A model generated the notes under the pieces. It was not told the origin of the DNA and ran no database searches. It saw only the letters and a program-made list of their open reading frames with translations. A program made the translations under genes and the position numbers. DNA of 50,607 nt from JBFMAI01 sp040755725 (GTDB lineage: Bacteria > Planctomycetota > Phycisphaerae > UBA1845 > Fen-1342). Each line of letters begins with the position of its first letter. The stretch's first letter is position 1. Of this stretch, positions 37,574 through 46,778 are shown piece by piece. The DNA is taken from contig JBFMAI010000042.1 in assembly GCA_040755725.1 (NCBI GenBank), forward strand, positions 1-50,607. Reading direction: 5' to 3'.

Positions 37574-37602
37574 AATATAGCACGACCTTGGGCAGTCGTC
37601 AA
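37574..37602 (-). promoter_or_regulatory. Near-consensus sigma-70 promoter for the structured RNA
   Basis: On the minus strand TTGACG (37602-37597) and TATATT (37579-37574) are separated by exactly 17 bases. Predicted start of transcription is near 37567, right at the first hairpin. Confidence 0.75.
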
Positions 37603-37800
37603 CGAAACTCACCAGAACACGATGTTATTGACATGCGCGTGCAGTATGGAAGTAACGTCCGATAGAATGTAAACTTCGGTCTGGGCGTGAGCAGCGCCCA
37701 TGCGCACTTCGCCACGAGACTTTGTTAATTCGTTACCTGACATTTCATCCACAGGTTGTGCACCGAACGAAGCGTGGTTCGGGCGCGCGCACGGATGATA

Positions 37801-37873
37801 TCGCCTATCAGAACCCCGCACGCCAGTGCGGAGGCAAGCGGCCCACCACTTGTGCGTGCTGGGTTCTGTTAGG
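37801..37873 (-). repeat. R1 double-hairpin repeat, copy D
   Basis: On the minus strand it opens CTAACAGAACCC, contains CCGCACTGGCGTGCGG, and ends GGTTCTGATAGGCGA, the same ends as copies A and B. It lies about 200 bases upstream of the RNA promoter. The remaining DNA between 37603 and 38040 holds nothing else recognised. Confidence 0.75.
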
Positions 37874-38040
37874 GGCTATAAGGTTTTCGCGGGATCGAGA
37901 GCCGCGCACAGCGCCAATCGTGACCCGGCACGAGCCCGCGCGGCCTCGGCGCCGAGGACGGTTCGCGCCAACTTCTGGGTCTGTGGCCTTCGCCGGGACG
38001 GATGCCCACGAAACGCCGCACGCTACCGGCTAGCAACAAA

Positions 38041-38071
38041 CTGGGCGGTGGCACGCGGTGCCACCGCCCAG
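38041..38071 (-). terminator. Intrinsic terminator of the propeller gene
   Basis: CTGGGCGGTGGCAC (38041-38054) and GTGCCACCGCCCAG (38058-38071) form a perfect 14 bp stem with a 3-base loop. On the minus strand TTTGTTG follows, a fair U-rich tail. Confidence 0.85.
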
Positions 38072-38107
38072 GGACGTTGTTCAAGTTGCGCTGTCGCCGG
38101 TGTTTCG

Positions 38108-38908
38108 CTAGCGGCGGCGCGCCGAGCCCAGCAGGAGACCTGCCAGCAGGCACAGCGACGCCGGCTCTGGAATAAAGGCGATGCTGATCACGTTGCTGGT
38201 CGTGAGGTTGGCGATCAGGGTCGCTTGCCCGGTCTGCGTGTCGATTTTCCACAGCGAGTCGGTGCCGGAGTTGTTCACGGCGTACAGCCCGTAGGTCGGG
38301 CTCCAGGCCATGCCGGTGCCGAGCGAACCCGCAGTTGGGGCGTTGAACGGGCCGACCAGGGTGCCGACGCCCGTGCCGAGGTCGATTCGCCACAGGCTGT
38401 CGGTGGTCGAATCGCCCCCGAACATCACGCCGGCCGTCGCGTCCCAGGCGATGCTGCCGAAGCCGGTCAGGGGGGTCGTGCCGATGAGCGTCGCCTGCCC
38501 GGTGATCTTGTCGATTCCGCAGAGTCCCTTGGACGTGTAGTCGATTCCGTAGAGCTGCCCGCCGGGCAGGTGGTACTCCAGGCCGTGCATGACGGGGTTG
38601 ATTCCCGCCAGGTTGTACGGCCCGACCAACTTGGCCAGGCCCGTCTTGTAGTCGATGGTGTACAGCTCATCGAGCGAGGTGGACGACGCGTACAGCGTGT
38701 CCGAGACGGGATCGTACGCGAGGGCCCCGATGGTGCCGCCGCCCTGGACGGCCGCGAGCAATGTCGCTTGCCCCGTTACGGGATTCAACTCGAGCAACTG
38801 GCTGCCGGTCGTGTCGACCGCCAGCAGTCGCTCCTGTGCCACGGCCCCTGGCCACGCCAGAAGCACAACCCCCAGTACCGCGGTTACCGCCGCACGATAG
38901 TGGAGCAT
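38108..38908 (-). CDS. Secreted beta-propeller-like protein with PEP-CTERM tag
   Basis: The protein has 266 residues. A signal peptide (AAVTAVLGVVLLAWPGAVAQ) is followed by repeated strands of the type TGQATLLAAV, TGLAKLVGPY, TGQATLIGTT, TGVGTLVGPF and TGQATLIANL. Each is paired with LYxxD or LWxID segments, as in a YncE/DUF4394-like propeller. The C-terminus IPEPASLCLLAGLLLGSARRR is a classic PEP-CTERM sorting tag (PEP, hydrophobic helix, Arg cluster) for exosortase. GGAGGAGA stands just before the ATG at 38908. A strong terminator follows the gene, which is therefore likely monocistronic. The exosortase itself is not in the window. Confidence 0.9.
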   Translation of the reverse strand: MLHYRAAVTAVLGVVLLAWPGAVAQERLLAVDTTGSQLLELNPVTGQATLLAAVQGGGTIGALAYDPVSDTLYASSTSLDELYTIDYKTGLAKLVGPYNLAGINPVMHGLEYHLPGGQLYGIDYTSKGLCGIDKITGQATLIGTTPLTGFGSIAWDATAGVMFGGDSTTDSLWRIDLGTGVGTLVGPFNAPTAGSLGTGMAWSPTYGLYAVNNSGTDSLWKIDTQTGQATLIANLTTSNVISIAFIPEPASLCLLAGLLLGSARRR

Positions 38909-39200
38909 AATCTCCTCCTCCTAAATTGGCCCTGTACTCGGATTGGCCCACGATCCGAGATGGGCTGCCTGCCTCCAACCGTGTCCAGAATACACGCCGT
39001 GGCGGCCCCGCGCAAGCAAGAACGCCGGGCGCGGCGATCGTGACTCTTTGTCAGTTGTCCGGGGGACAATCGGCGCCCGGCCCGGCGACGGGGTGCGCTC
39101 ACGCCCCAATCACCGTGCGTCATTCTGCGACGACTGCCAAGACGCGGGGCGTCGGCCGACACGCCCCGCGGGAGCGCTTGCTTGCGGGGTGTGCTCTGAG
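38909..39200. other. Intergenic region between minus-strand genes
   Basis: There is no gene. The only structure noted is the short palindrome TTGTCC-GGG-GGACAA at 39055-39069. Confidence 0.5.
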
Positions 39201-40712
39201 TCAGTCGCGCGAGGCGAGCAGCCCCAGGGCCTCGATCAGAGTCTGCCGCATGAAAACCAGTGTGCGGTAGTTGCGGTCCCGGAAATAGGCCTCGCCTGCG
39301 GGGGTGACCGCCATGCGTCCTGTGGCACGGTCGAACAGCTCGATGTCCTCGATGACCACATCGTCGACCGGGACGTCGGGGAGGTCGCCCATCGCCGCGG
39401 TCGGTACGGCGGCGATGCGGTCGACCACGTCCATCCCTTCCACGACGCGGCCGAAGACCGTCAGCCCCGGGGTGTCCCCCGTCGCGTCGAGCTCGGGATG
39501 GTTGGCGACGTGGATTACGAATTGCGACGTGGCCGCATCCGGATCGTCGGCGTAGTAGAGCGCGACGGCACCGCGCACGTTCTTCAAGCCGTTGGCCGAC
39601 TCATTCGCTACCGGCGTCCCGGGCTCCTTTGCGACCAGCCCGAGTGTGTAGCCGCCGCCCTGGATCACGAAGTCGGCGACGACCCGATGAAACAGCGTGC
39701 CCGCGTAGAAGCCGTCGTCCACGTATTGCAGGAAGTTTGCGACGGTGGTCGGGGCTTTGTCGGGGTCCAGGGCGATGACGAACTCGCCCCGCGACGTGAC
39801 CACGCGCGCCGCCGGCACGGACTGCTGGTCGACGGTGCGCCTTGTGCGCTGTACACGCCGGATCACGATGTCTTCCACGGGCACGTCGGACAGGCCCTGC
39901 CGCTCGCCCGTGGCCGCGGTGCCGATCGCGTCCACGACGTCGAGGCCCTCGACGACGCGGCCGAAGACGGTGTAGCCGGGGTTCCCTTCGCCGGCGTCGA
40001 GGTCGGGATTGTCCCTCAAGTTGACGTAGAACTGCGACGTGGCCGAATCGGGGTCGTCGTTGCGGGCCATCGCCACCGAACCGCGGACGTTGCGCAGGCC
40101 GTTGTCGGCTTCGCCGGCGATCGGCGCGCGGGTCTCCTTGGTCACCAGGCCGCGGAAATAGCCGCCGCCGTGCACGAGCGACCCGGCCACGACCCGGTGA
40201 AACAAGGTGCCGTCGTAGAAATCGTCGTCGACGTACTGCGCGAAGTTGGTGACGCTGGCCGGGGCCTTGTCGGCGTCGAGCTCGATGACGAACTCGCCCA
40301 GCGTCGTCGTCACGCGGGCCGCGGGCACCGTGTCCTCGGCGAAGTAGGGGCAGCCCCCGAGCTGGGCCAGGGCCAGCAGAACTAGACCCAAGTGGGCATT
40401 CAGGATCGTGGAATGCCAACCGGGAGGGCGAGCCTCCCGGCGAGCCGCCGCTCGGCAGGGGCCTCGCCCGGCCATGTTGCGCGACCGTGAGCACCCATCT
40501 AGCAGGAGCCTATCCCATAACCGCTCTCCCCTCTGGGCCGATGGCGGGGTGAGGGGACGGTCGCCGACGATTTCGACCCTCCCCCAACCCCTCCTCGCCA
40601 CAGCGAGTCGGTCACCACGGCGACCGACTCGTCCGCCGTGGCCGACGAGTCGCCCGCGGCGACCTGAGAGGAAAGGGGGCTCCGGAATAGCCTTGAAGCA
40701 AGCACTTGGCAT
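39201..40712 (-). CDS. Double-cyclophilin peptidyl-prolyl isomerase, N-terminus disrupted by repeats
   Basis: Cyclophilins speed cis-trans isomerisation of prolyl bonds. Two domains are visible. The first has FHRVVAGSLVHGGGY, then NLRDNPDLDAGEGNPGYTVF. The second has FHRVVADFVIQGGGY, then HVANHPELDATGDTPGLTVF. Both keep the catalytic FHR and the QGG-like loop. A lipoprotein-like helix NAHLGLVLLALAQLGGC precedes them, implying export. The ATG at 40712 has an ideal AGAGGAGG site eight bases away, but about 100 codons made of repeat DNA (R3, an IS-end remnant, R5) lie between it and the helix. Translation may really begin later, for example at M-A-G-R-G near 40475. It lies 17 bases after the export lipoprotein gene, in the same operon. 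Confidence 0.85.
   Translation of the reverse strand: MPSACFKAIPEPPFLSGRRGRLVGHGGRVGRRGDRLAVARRGWGRVEIVGDRPLTPPSAQRGERLWDRLLLDGCSRSRNMAGRGPCRAAARREARPPGWHSTILNAHLGLVLLALAQLGGCPYFAEDTVPAARVTTTLGEFVIELDADKAPASVTNFAQYVDDDFYDGTLFHRVVAGSLVHGGGYFRGLVTKETRAPIAGEADNGLRNVRGSVAMARNDDPDSATSQFYVNLRDNPDLDAGEGNPGYTVFGRVVEGLDVVDAIGTAATGERQGLSDVPVEDIVIRRVQRTRRTVDQQSVPAARVVTSRGEFVIALDPDKAPTTVANFLQYVDDGFYAGTLFHRVVADFVIQGGGYTLGLVAKEPGTPVANESANGLKNVRGAVALYYADDPDAATSQFVIHVANHPELDATGDTPGLTVFGRVVEGMDVVDRIAAVPTAAMGDLPDVPVDDVVIEDIELFDRATGRMAVTPAGEAYFRDRNYRTLVFMRQTLIEALGLLASRD
40420..40446 (-). repeat. R5 repeat, second copy
   Basis: CCGGGAGGGCGAGCCTCCCGG is the reverse complement of the 36379 copy. It lies in the 5' part of the cyclophilin frame. 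Confidence 0.55.
40504..40523 (+). repeat. Solo insertion-sequence end
   Basis: AGGAGCCTATCCCATAACCG matches the presumed IS left end at 50484 in 16 of 19 aligned bases. No transposase is attached. Confidence 0.5.
40577..40680. repeat. R3 repeat, long form, inside the cyclophilin frame
   Basis: CCTCCCCCAACCCCTCCTCG leads into nested palindromes GAGTCGGTC/GACCGACTC and GACTCGTCCGCC/GGCCGACGAGTC. It is the inverse of the 29181 copy. Confidence 0.7.
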
Positions 40713-40729
40713 GAGAACGACCTCCTCTG

Positions 40730-41986
40730 TCACGGGGCGGGCTCCGGCACCTGTGGAATGAGCAGCTCGGGAATGCCTGTGCCGAGACGATACATGAGCG
40801 TTCGGCGGATCGTACCGCTGTCGCCGTAGCGGTCGCCGCGGAGCACGCGGGCCCGGTAGTCGGCCACCGGGTCATACATCGCGGTCACGCCGAACGGACC
40901 GATCCGGATGTTCGAGGCGAACCACTCGCGGAAGCGGGTTTCGGGGGTGTGCGGGACGTCGAGCACATCGCCGGCCCGCAACGGGAAGTCGGGGCGGCGT
41001 CCCGCGAGCACGTCGGCGAGTTCGATCTTGACGCGCACCTGCTGGCCGTCCGGCAGGCGGCGCCAGAGCGTGGCCTCCGGTGGGTCGAGGAAGTCGCGGA
41101 CCCCACCGGCCGCCGCGATCGTGCGGACCAGCGACAGGCTGCCGTTGACGGGCACGGGCACGGCGCCGGGGGCGTTGACGAGGCCGGTGACATAGACGGC
41201 GTTCGACTCGGCCGGCTCGACGATGACCATGTCGCCGGACTCGAGCGGTTCGGCGAGCAAGGCGAGGCGCACGTCGTTGGCGTCGTTGAGGTTGTAGACG
41301 ATCGGCTCGCGCTCGGGCCGGATGGGCCGGACGTGTACGCGGCCGGAGTTGGCGGAGCTGAAGCCGCCGGCCGTCGCGGTCGAGCCGAAACCGCCGGCGG
41401 CGGCCAAGGCGTACACGACGTTGCGTTCGTTGTGCTTGAGGCGCACGAGTCCGGGCGTGGCGACAGAACCGAGCACGAGGACGGTCGTCGATTCCGGCTC
41501 CACGAGCTGGACGTAAACGGACAGGTCTTTGACGACGCCCGGCTTGTGGGCCGCGATGAGCGTTTGCTCGACTTGGCGCAGGTTCAGGCCGGCGAGTTTC
41601 ACCGGGCCGACCACGGGCATGAGGATGGCTCCGTCGTCCTGCACGCGGAGCTCGAGTGTGGTTGGGGTGTAGCGCTCCTCCGCCAGCCCGTACATCCGGA
41701 TGGACAGCACGTCGCCGGGGCCCACGGTGTAGGGGCGCAGCTCGGCCAGGGCCAGCGACCGGTGTTCGACGGGAACGGGCGGCACCTGCGCCGCGACCCG
41801 CTCAAGGTCCTCCAGCTCCGCGACGCTGATGCGCTTCTCGGCCGCGCAGCCGCCCAGCGCGAGCGCCAACAGCCAGATTGGGCACCGCCTGGGGATACGC
41901 GGTGCCGCGGGATGCGCAGGTTGACTCTTGTTCCGCGCGGAACCTCGTCCGAGGCCCCGATCGACGACGCCACTCACGACTTGCAT
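40730..41986 (-). CDS. Polysaccharide export (Wza/EpsC-like) lipoprotein
   Basis: Wza-type proteins form the outer-membrane exit channel for capsule or exopolysaccharide. The protein has 418 residues. The signal CPIWLLALALGGC ends at lipidated Cys47. A Poly_export domain follows with YTVGPGDVLSIRMYGLAEER, then two SLBB repeats (VLVLGSVATPGLVRL and AVYVTGLVNAPGAVPV), and a C-terminal region that may cross the outer membrane. GGGAGAGG precedes the ATG at 41986; 24 upstream codons are excluded. It follows the giant TPR gene and precedes the cyclophilin gene, all minus strand. No Wzc-like chain-length kinase is visible in the window. Confidence 0.9.
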   Translation of the reverse strand: MQVVSGVVDRGLGRGSARNKSQPAHPAAPRIPRRCPIWLLALALGGCAAEKRISVAELEDLERVAAQVPPVPVEHRSLALAELRPYTVGPGDVLSIRMYGLAEERYTPTTLELRVQDDGAILMPVVGPVKLAGLNLRQVEQTLIAAHKPGVVKDLSVYVQLVEPESTTVLVLGSVATPGLVRLKHNERNVVYALAAAGGFGSTATAGGFSSANSGRVHVRPIRPEREPIVYNLNDANDVRLALLAEPLESGDMVIVEPAESNAVYVTGLVNAPGAVPVPVNGSLSLVRTIAAAGGVRDFLDPPEATLWRRLPDGQQVRVKIELADVLAGRRPDFPLRAGDVLDVPHTPETRFREWFASNIRIGPFGVTAMYDPVADYRARVLRGDRYGDSGTIRRTLMYRLGTGIPELLIPQVPEPAP

Positions 41987-42085
41987 GATCCTCTCCCGGT
42001 ATGAAGCGCAACAATCCGTTGATAGACTGCGCCGCTGGACCTCCGAGTCCAGCGACACTGCACTGGCGGCCCCAAAAACACCGAA

Positions 42086-42112
42086 CGCGGAGGTCCGGCG
42101 CTACTGACTCAA
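42086..42112. repeat. R6 motif, second copy
   Basis: CGGAGGTCCGGCGCTAC-T-GACTCAA is the reverse complement of the 26369 motif. It fills part of the gap between the TPR and export genes. Confidence 0.5.
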
Positions 42113-42172
42113 CCGTGTCCGCTTGCGCGTCGACCGGCTCGTAAGTTCGCCGCCCGCTGCGGCAGCACGACG

Positions 42173-45100
42173 TCAATGTTGCCGCGCGGCGGCGAGCAAC
42201 CGGTCGATCTCGGCGCGCTCTTCGGCGGCGAAGATCGGCTGCGGGCTGTTGACGGCCAGGGCCTCCTTCAGGCATTGTTCGGCAGCCGGCCAGTCCGCCA
42301 ATTCGGCACAGACCTGCGCTAAGCGAACGAGCGCACGGGCACGGGGTGCCGACGCGGGGGGCGTGAGGTCGGCGCTGCGACGGTATTCGGTGCGGGCTTC
42401 GTCCAGGCGGCCCAGCCGTTTGAGCACAAAGGCGAGCGTGTCGCGGTAGTTGGCGTCGGTCGGCTGCGCGGCCACGGCCTGCCGCGCCGCCGACAACGCC
42501 TGTTCGAGGTCGTTGCCGGCTTCCGCCAGGACCCACGCCAGGTTGTTTGCGGCGACGGGCTGACTCGGCTCCAGCGTCAGGACCGCGCGGTAGGCTTGCA
42601 GCGCGGCCGTGGCGTTGCCGCGCTGATACTCCAGGTCCCCCAGCGCGAGCAGGGCGTTCACGTTCCGCGGGGCGAGCTCGCGCGCCTGCTGGCAGAGGGC
42701 GATGGCCTGCTCCAGGTGGTTCGGCGACGCCGCCAAGGCGGTGGCCGCCGACACCAGCAGGTCAGCTTCCTCCGGCTTGACCTCGGTGTTCTGCACGAGC
42801 GCTGCGAGGTCGTCAAACCGCCCCTGGGCCGCCAGAAGCTGTACGCGGCCGTGGCGGACGCCGGCATGCCCCGGGGCCAAGGCCGCCGCCGCGTCGAGCG
42901 CTTGTTGGGCGGCGGCGTAGTCAGCCGCCAGGCGGTGCAGGTCTTGCAGTGTGAGCAGCGCGGGCAGGCTGGTCCGTCCCGCCTCGGTCGCACAGAACGC
43001 GGCCAGCGTCTGCCGGGCCGCGTCCGGGTCGCCGAGCGCTACGTGGGTCTGGGCGCGCAGAACTTGCAGATAGTCGCTCGTCGGCTGACCGGCGATGAGT
43101 TCTTCGAGCTGGGTCAGGCCCGCGCGCAGGGCCGGGTGGTCCTGTTGCCGCATAGCGATTTCGAGCAGGACTTCCAGGGCGCCGACGTTCTTGGGATCGG
43201 CCGCCCGGGCCGCGCGCGCCGGCTCACGCGCCGCGTCGAGGTTCCCCAGCCGCAGCTCGGCCCGTGCCTGGGCCAGCAGCAGGCCGCCATCGCCGGCGTG
43301 GACTTGCAACCCGCGCCGCGCCAGATCGCGGGCGGTTGCAGCCTCCCCCAGCCGCAGTGCCAGCTCGCACAGCCCCTGGTAGACCTCTGCCCGCGTTGGT
43401 GCCGCTTGGCCGGCGCGCTGCAGCAGCTCGCGCGCCCGGGCCAGCGACTCCGGCGTGTCGGTCTGTGCCGCCTCCACTGCCCGGACCCAGATCAGGTCCG
43501 TGTCGTCCGGCAGATCCTGCTCCAAATCGGCCAGCAGCTTGTCCGCGCGCTCGCGGTCGCCGGCCCCGCCGCGCGTCAGATACGCCTTGGCCAGCCCGCG
43601 GCGGAGTGTCAACGAGTCGGGATAGGCCCGCAGCCCCGTCTCCCACTCCTCGATCGCCCGGTCCAGCCGGCCGGACTGCGCGTAGAACTCGCCCAGCGCC
43701 GCCACGCCGTAGTCGTTCTGCGCGACGCTCGCCAGGGCGGCGTAGTCCTGTTCCGCGAGCTCGCTCTGCCCGGCGCTGCTGTGGTATGCCGCCCGCAGGA
43801 GCAACGCCTCGGGCGACGGGTGCCGGTTGACGAGCTCGTCGAGCACGGCCTCGACTTCTTCCGACCGGCCCTGGTCTTGCAAGATCGACACCCGCACGCG
43901 GGCCACCTCGACCGCGGCCGCGCCGGCTTCCGCGGCGTGGTCCAGGTAACGCAACGCCGCCGCCGCGTTGCGATACTGCGCATAACTCACCCACGCCAGC
44001 CGCACAAGGTCGAGCGGGTCGCGGTCGGCGCCGGCGGTGAGGGCCTGAAGCTCGCGCAACGCGCTGTCGTAACGCTCCTCGCTCAGATCGAGGGTGATCC
44101 GCCGGGCGCTCAGCGCCTGGGCACTCAATATCTGTTGCATCCGTTGCAGGAGGTCGCGCGCCTCGGCGAAACGTCGCTGCCGCCCCAGCAGGGCCAGGAG
44201 CCGATCGGCCACGTCGACCGAGCCCGCGCGGCTGAGGGCCGTCCGGTACGTGGATTCGGCCGCGGCCCAGTCGCCGAGGTCTTCGTACAGGCGTCCGAGC
44301 AGCAGCACGGGGGCCGTAAGGCCGGGGTCGGCGTCGAGGCAGTACTTGAGGTGCGCCTCGATCGCCGCGCGCCGCGCCCGCCAGTCGCGCTGCCCCAACC
44401 ACAGCCGCGCCTCGTGCAGGCGCCACGTCAGGCCGTTCGCGCCCTCGACCGCCTTGATCTCCCCGACCAGCGCCGTGGCGACGGCTTCGTCCGCCGTGAT
44501 TTCGGGGAGCTCCAGCAGCAGCGCGCGGGTCGGGATATCCTGTGGGTCGCTCGCCGCGAGTTCGCGCAGCGCCGCAATCCCGGCCTCCCACTCGCCCTTC
44601 AACAGGTCCAGCAGCCCCAGCCGCCGGCGGAGCTCGGTCTGCCCCGCACCCGCCGGTACGAAGGTCAACCCGCGCACCAGCACTTCGCGAGCCGCGGCGA
44701 TCTGCTGCCGGTCCACCAGCAGCTCGCTCAGGTCCAGCCACGCGGCGGCCCGCTCCGCGTAGAGTTCGCACGCCTCCTGGAGCGTGCTCTGCGCGTCTTC
44801 CGGACGGCCGCGGCTCGCATACAACCGCGCCAGGGCCCGGTACAATTCCAGCGCCTCGCCGCACTCGTCAATCGCGGCTTTCAATTCACCGGCGGCCGCC
44901 TCCCACCCGTCGCGGCGCTCCGTAATCGCGGCCAGCAGCAGCCGGATGGTTGCGCTCTCGGGGTGGGCGGCGCGCAGCGTGGCCAGCTCGTCGGCGACCT
45001 CCGCCAGCGCCTCCGCCGGGGGCTCGCCGCGTTCGTGCGCGGCGCCGAGCTGGACCGCCAGGCGCAGGACGGCGGTGTCCGGATCGTCGGTCCGGACATG

Positions 45101-46567
45101 CTCGAGGGAGCGGAGCGTGCCTAGAGCGTCGCTCCAGGCCCCGCGCGCCATCTGCGCTCTGGCGGCCAGCCGGGCCAGCTCGGGGCTGGCGGTCGGGTCC
45201 AGCGCGGCCCGGTGAAACAGCCGGGCGGCGCGGGCGGCCTGCCCGGTCTGCGTGTACGCCTCGGCCAGCAGCACCCGAATCATGGGTCGGGCGCCGGGCT
45301 GATCTGCGAGCGGCGCGAGGTGGTTGATGACGTCATACGGCTTGTTCTCGGCCCGGGCGATGACCGCTTGCAGCCACGCGAGCTGCTCGTCGCCTGCCGC
45401 CAGCCGGCCCCGCAGCTTGAGCGCTTCCACGTACTCATCCAGGTACTGCCGCGCCGCGGCGACCTGCCTGCCGGCGACATACAGCTCGACCGCGATCGGC
45501 AGGACCGCCGCGCGCTGCGGGCGGCCTTCCAGTTCCGCCAGCGTGCTGCGGGCCCGTGTGACCCCGCCGGCGACATCGTCGGTCAGCAGCGCGAGCTTCG
45601 CCTCCTGGATGAACACCGCCGCCGTCCAATCCGCCGGGTCGACGAAGAAGCGTTCCAGCGCCGCCCATTCGGCCTGCTTGGCCGCCTGCAACTGGGCCGC
45701 CGCCCGGTCGAACTCCCGCAGCATCATCCATTGCTCGCTCAGCATCAGCCGCACCGGCGGATCGAGCTCCGCCAGTTGCTCGGCACGCTGTAGATCTTCC
45801 CGCGCGGCGGCGTTGTGCGCGGTCGCGTCCGTCGGTTGCGAGGAGGCGAGTGCCTGCCGGCGGGCCGCGCGATGCACGAGCGCCAAGCCGGAGTCCGGAC
45901 ACCGCGCGACGGCCCGATCGAGCCACGCAATCGCCTGCGCCAACGCGTCGGGGCCGCCCGGCGCGGCGGTCAGCGCGGCCAGGAGCCCGCACGCCTCGAC
46001 GAACTCCGGGCACGCGCCGTCGCGGCCCTCCAGCCGCTCGACCAACCCCTCCAGCGCGGCCCGGGCGGCGTCGCGTCGCTCGCGGAAGAGCAGGTCTTTC
46101 GTCTGGGCGATGATCGCCGCGGGGTCGTCGGGCCGGACCTCGAGGCGCCGGGTGGCGATGTGTGCCAGCTCGCCGAAGTTCCCGGTCGCCTCGTACAGCA
46201 GGACCAGTCGCTGGAAGGCTTCGTCGTCTTCGGGGTGCAGCCGCAGCACCGCGCGATAGGCCCCCAGCGCTTGGTGCAGGTTCTCGGGCTTGACCGGACG
46301 CACCGCGAGCTGCGCGTAGGCGTACTTGCCGAGCAGCTCGGCGTCGTCCGGGTGGACCGAGACGTACCGGCCGAGATTCAGTCGGGCGGTCTCCCAGTCA
46401 CGTTCCTCGAAGGCCGCCAACCCCGTGGCCAGCACCCGGCGGACCATGAGCGCCTTGCGGGCCTTCCACCCGCCGTAGAGGCCGCCGAGGGCGAGGACGC
46501 CGACGAGGGTGGTGAGGGCAAGAATCCTGAGTGTGCGACGCGTGGAGGGGTGGGGTTGGGTAGACAT
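42173..46567 (-). CDS. Giant TPR protein, PrsT-like
   Basis: The protein has 1464 residues. A single N-terminal membrane helix (ILALTTLVGVLALGGLYGGW, about 14-33) is followed by more than thirty tetratricopeptide-like helical repeats across the rest, typified by ALGAYRAVLRLHPEDDEAFQ and ALGDLEYQRGNATAALQAYR. TPR arrays hold multiprotein complexes. Proteins of this plan, named PrsT in PEP-CTERM/exosortase gene sets, accompany exopolysaccharide export genes, and a Wza-like gene is the next one here. The PEP-CTERM proteins on both sides support the link. The start MSTQPHP at 46567 places the helix correctly. No other function is visible. Confidence 0.85.
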   Translation of the reverse strand: MSTQPHPSTRRTLRILALTTLVGVLALGGLYGGWKARKALMVRRVLATGLAAFEERDWETARLNLGRYVSVHPDDAELLGKYAYAQLAVRPVKPENLHQALGAYRAVLRLHPEDDEAFQRLVLLYEATGNFGELAHIATRRLEVRPDDPAAIIAQTKDLLFRERRDAARAALEGLVERLEGRDGACPEFVEACGLLAALTAAPGGPDALAQAIAWLDRAVARCPDSGLALVHRAARRQALASSQPTDATAHNAAAREDLQRAEQLAELDPPVRLMLSEQWMMLREFDRAAAQLQAAKQAEWAALERFFVDPADWTAAVFIQEAKLALLTDDVAGGVTRARSTLAELEGRPQRAAVLPIAVELYVAGRQVAAARQYLDEYVEALKLRGRLAAGDEQLAWLQAVIARAENKPYDVINHLAPLADQPGARPMIRVLLAEAYTQTGQAARAARLFHRAALDPTASPELARLAARAQMARGAWSDALGTLRSLEHVRTDDPDTAVLRLAVQLGAAHERGEPPAEALAEVADELATLRAAHPESATIRLLLAAITERRDGWEAAAGELKAAIDECGEALELYRALARLYASRGRPEDAQSTLQEACELYAERAAAWLDLSELLVDRQQIAAAREVLVRGLTFVPAGAGQTELRRRLGLLDLLKGEWEAGIAALRELAASDPQDIPTRALLLELPEITADEAVATALVGEIKAVEGANGLTWRLHEARLWLGQRDWRARRAAIEAHLKYCLDADPGLTAPVLLLGRLYEDLGDWAAAESTYRTALSRAGSVDVADRLLALLGRQRRFAEARDLLQRMQQILSAQALSARRITLDLSEERYDSALRELQALTAGADRDPLDLVRLAWVSYAQYRNAAAALRYLDHAAEAGAAAVEVARVRVSILQDQGRSEEVEAVLDELVNRHPSPEALLLRAAYHSSAGQSELAEQDYAALASVAQNDYGVAALGEFYAQSGRLDRAIEEWETGLRAYPDSLTLRRGLAKAYLTRGGAGDRERADKLLADLEQDLPDDTDLIWVRAVEAAQTDTPESLARARELLQRAGQAAPTRAEVYQGLCELALRLGEAATARDLARRGLQVHAGDGGLLLAQARAELRLGNLDAAREPARAARAADPKNVGALEVLLEIAMRQQDHPALRAGLTQLEELIAGQPTSDYLQVLRAQTHVALGDPDAARQTLAAFCATEAGRTSLPALLTLQDLHRLAADYAAAQQALDAAAALAPGHAGVRHGRVQLLAAQGRFDDLAALVQNTEVKPEEADLLVSAATALAASPNHLEQAIALCQQARELAPRNVNALLALGDLEYQRGNATAALQAYRAVLTLEPSQPVAANNLAWVLAEAGNDLEQALSAARQAVAAQPTDANYRDTLAFVLKRLGRLDEARTEYRRSADLTPPASAPRARALVRLAQVCAELADWPAAEQCLKEALAVNSPQPIFAAEERAEIDRLLAAARQH

Positions 46568-46641
46568 CGCGGGCGTTCCTTTGGGACGAAGTCAGAGGCA
46601 ACCGCCGAGGCGTGAAAAGCGCCGAGGAGGCAGAGAACACC

Positions 46642-46673
46642 GAATAGCGAGTAGCGAGTAGCGAATAGCGAGT
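46642..46673. repeat. Tandem repeat, 7-base unit GARTAGC
   Basis: Four full units plus four bases of a fifth: GAATAGC, GAGTAGC, GAGTAGC, GAATAGC, GAGT. Confidence 0.85.
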
Positions 46674-46750
46674 GAAGGCAGGGGCCAAGGGGCCCAGGGC
46701 GTCGAGGGGAACATCGGCATCTTGCCGGTCAGCGGACGTCCCGCCCGCCC

Positions 46751-46778
46751 GATCAGAGCCGCGACCGTGAGGGAGCGG
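46751..46778. repeat. R2 repeat
   Basis: GATCAGAGCCGCGACCGTGA then GGGAGCGG. This copy is the closest to the R2 consensus. Confidence 0.7.

Noticed and set aside
42596..45124. 842-codon open frame opposite the TPR gene
   Set aside because: It is the complement of TPR repeats in G+C-rich DNA; the translated sequence is Arg/Gln/Leu-rich without domains.
46642..46673. CRISPR-like direct repeats
   Set aside because: The unit is only 7 bases, in tandem, without spacers.
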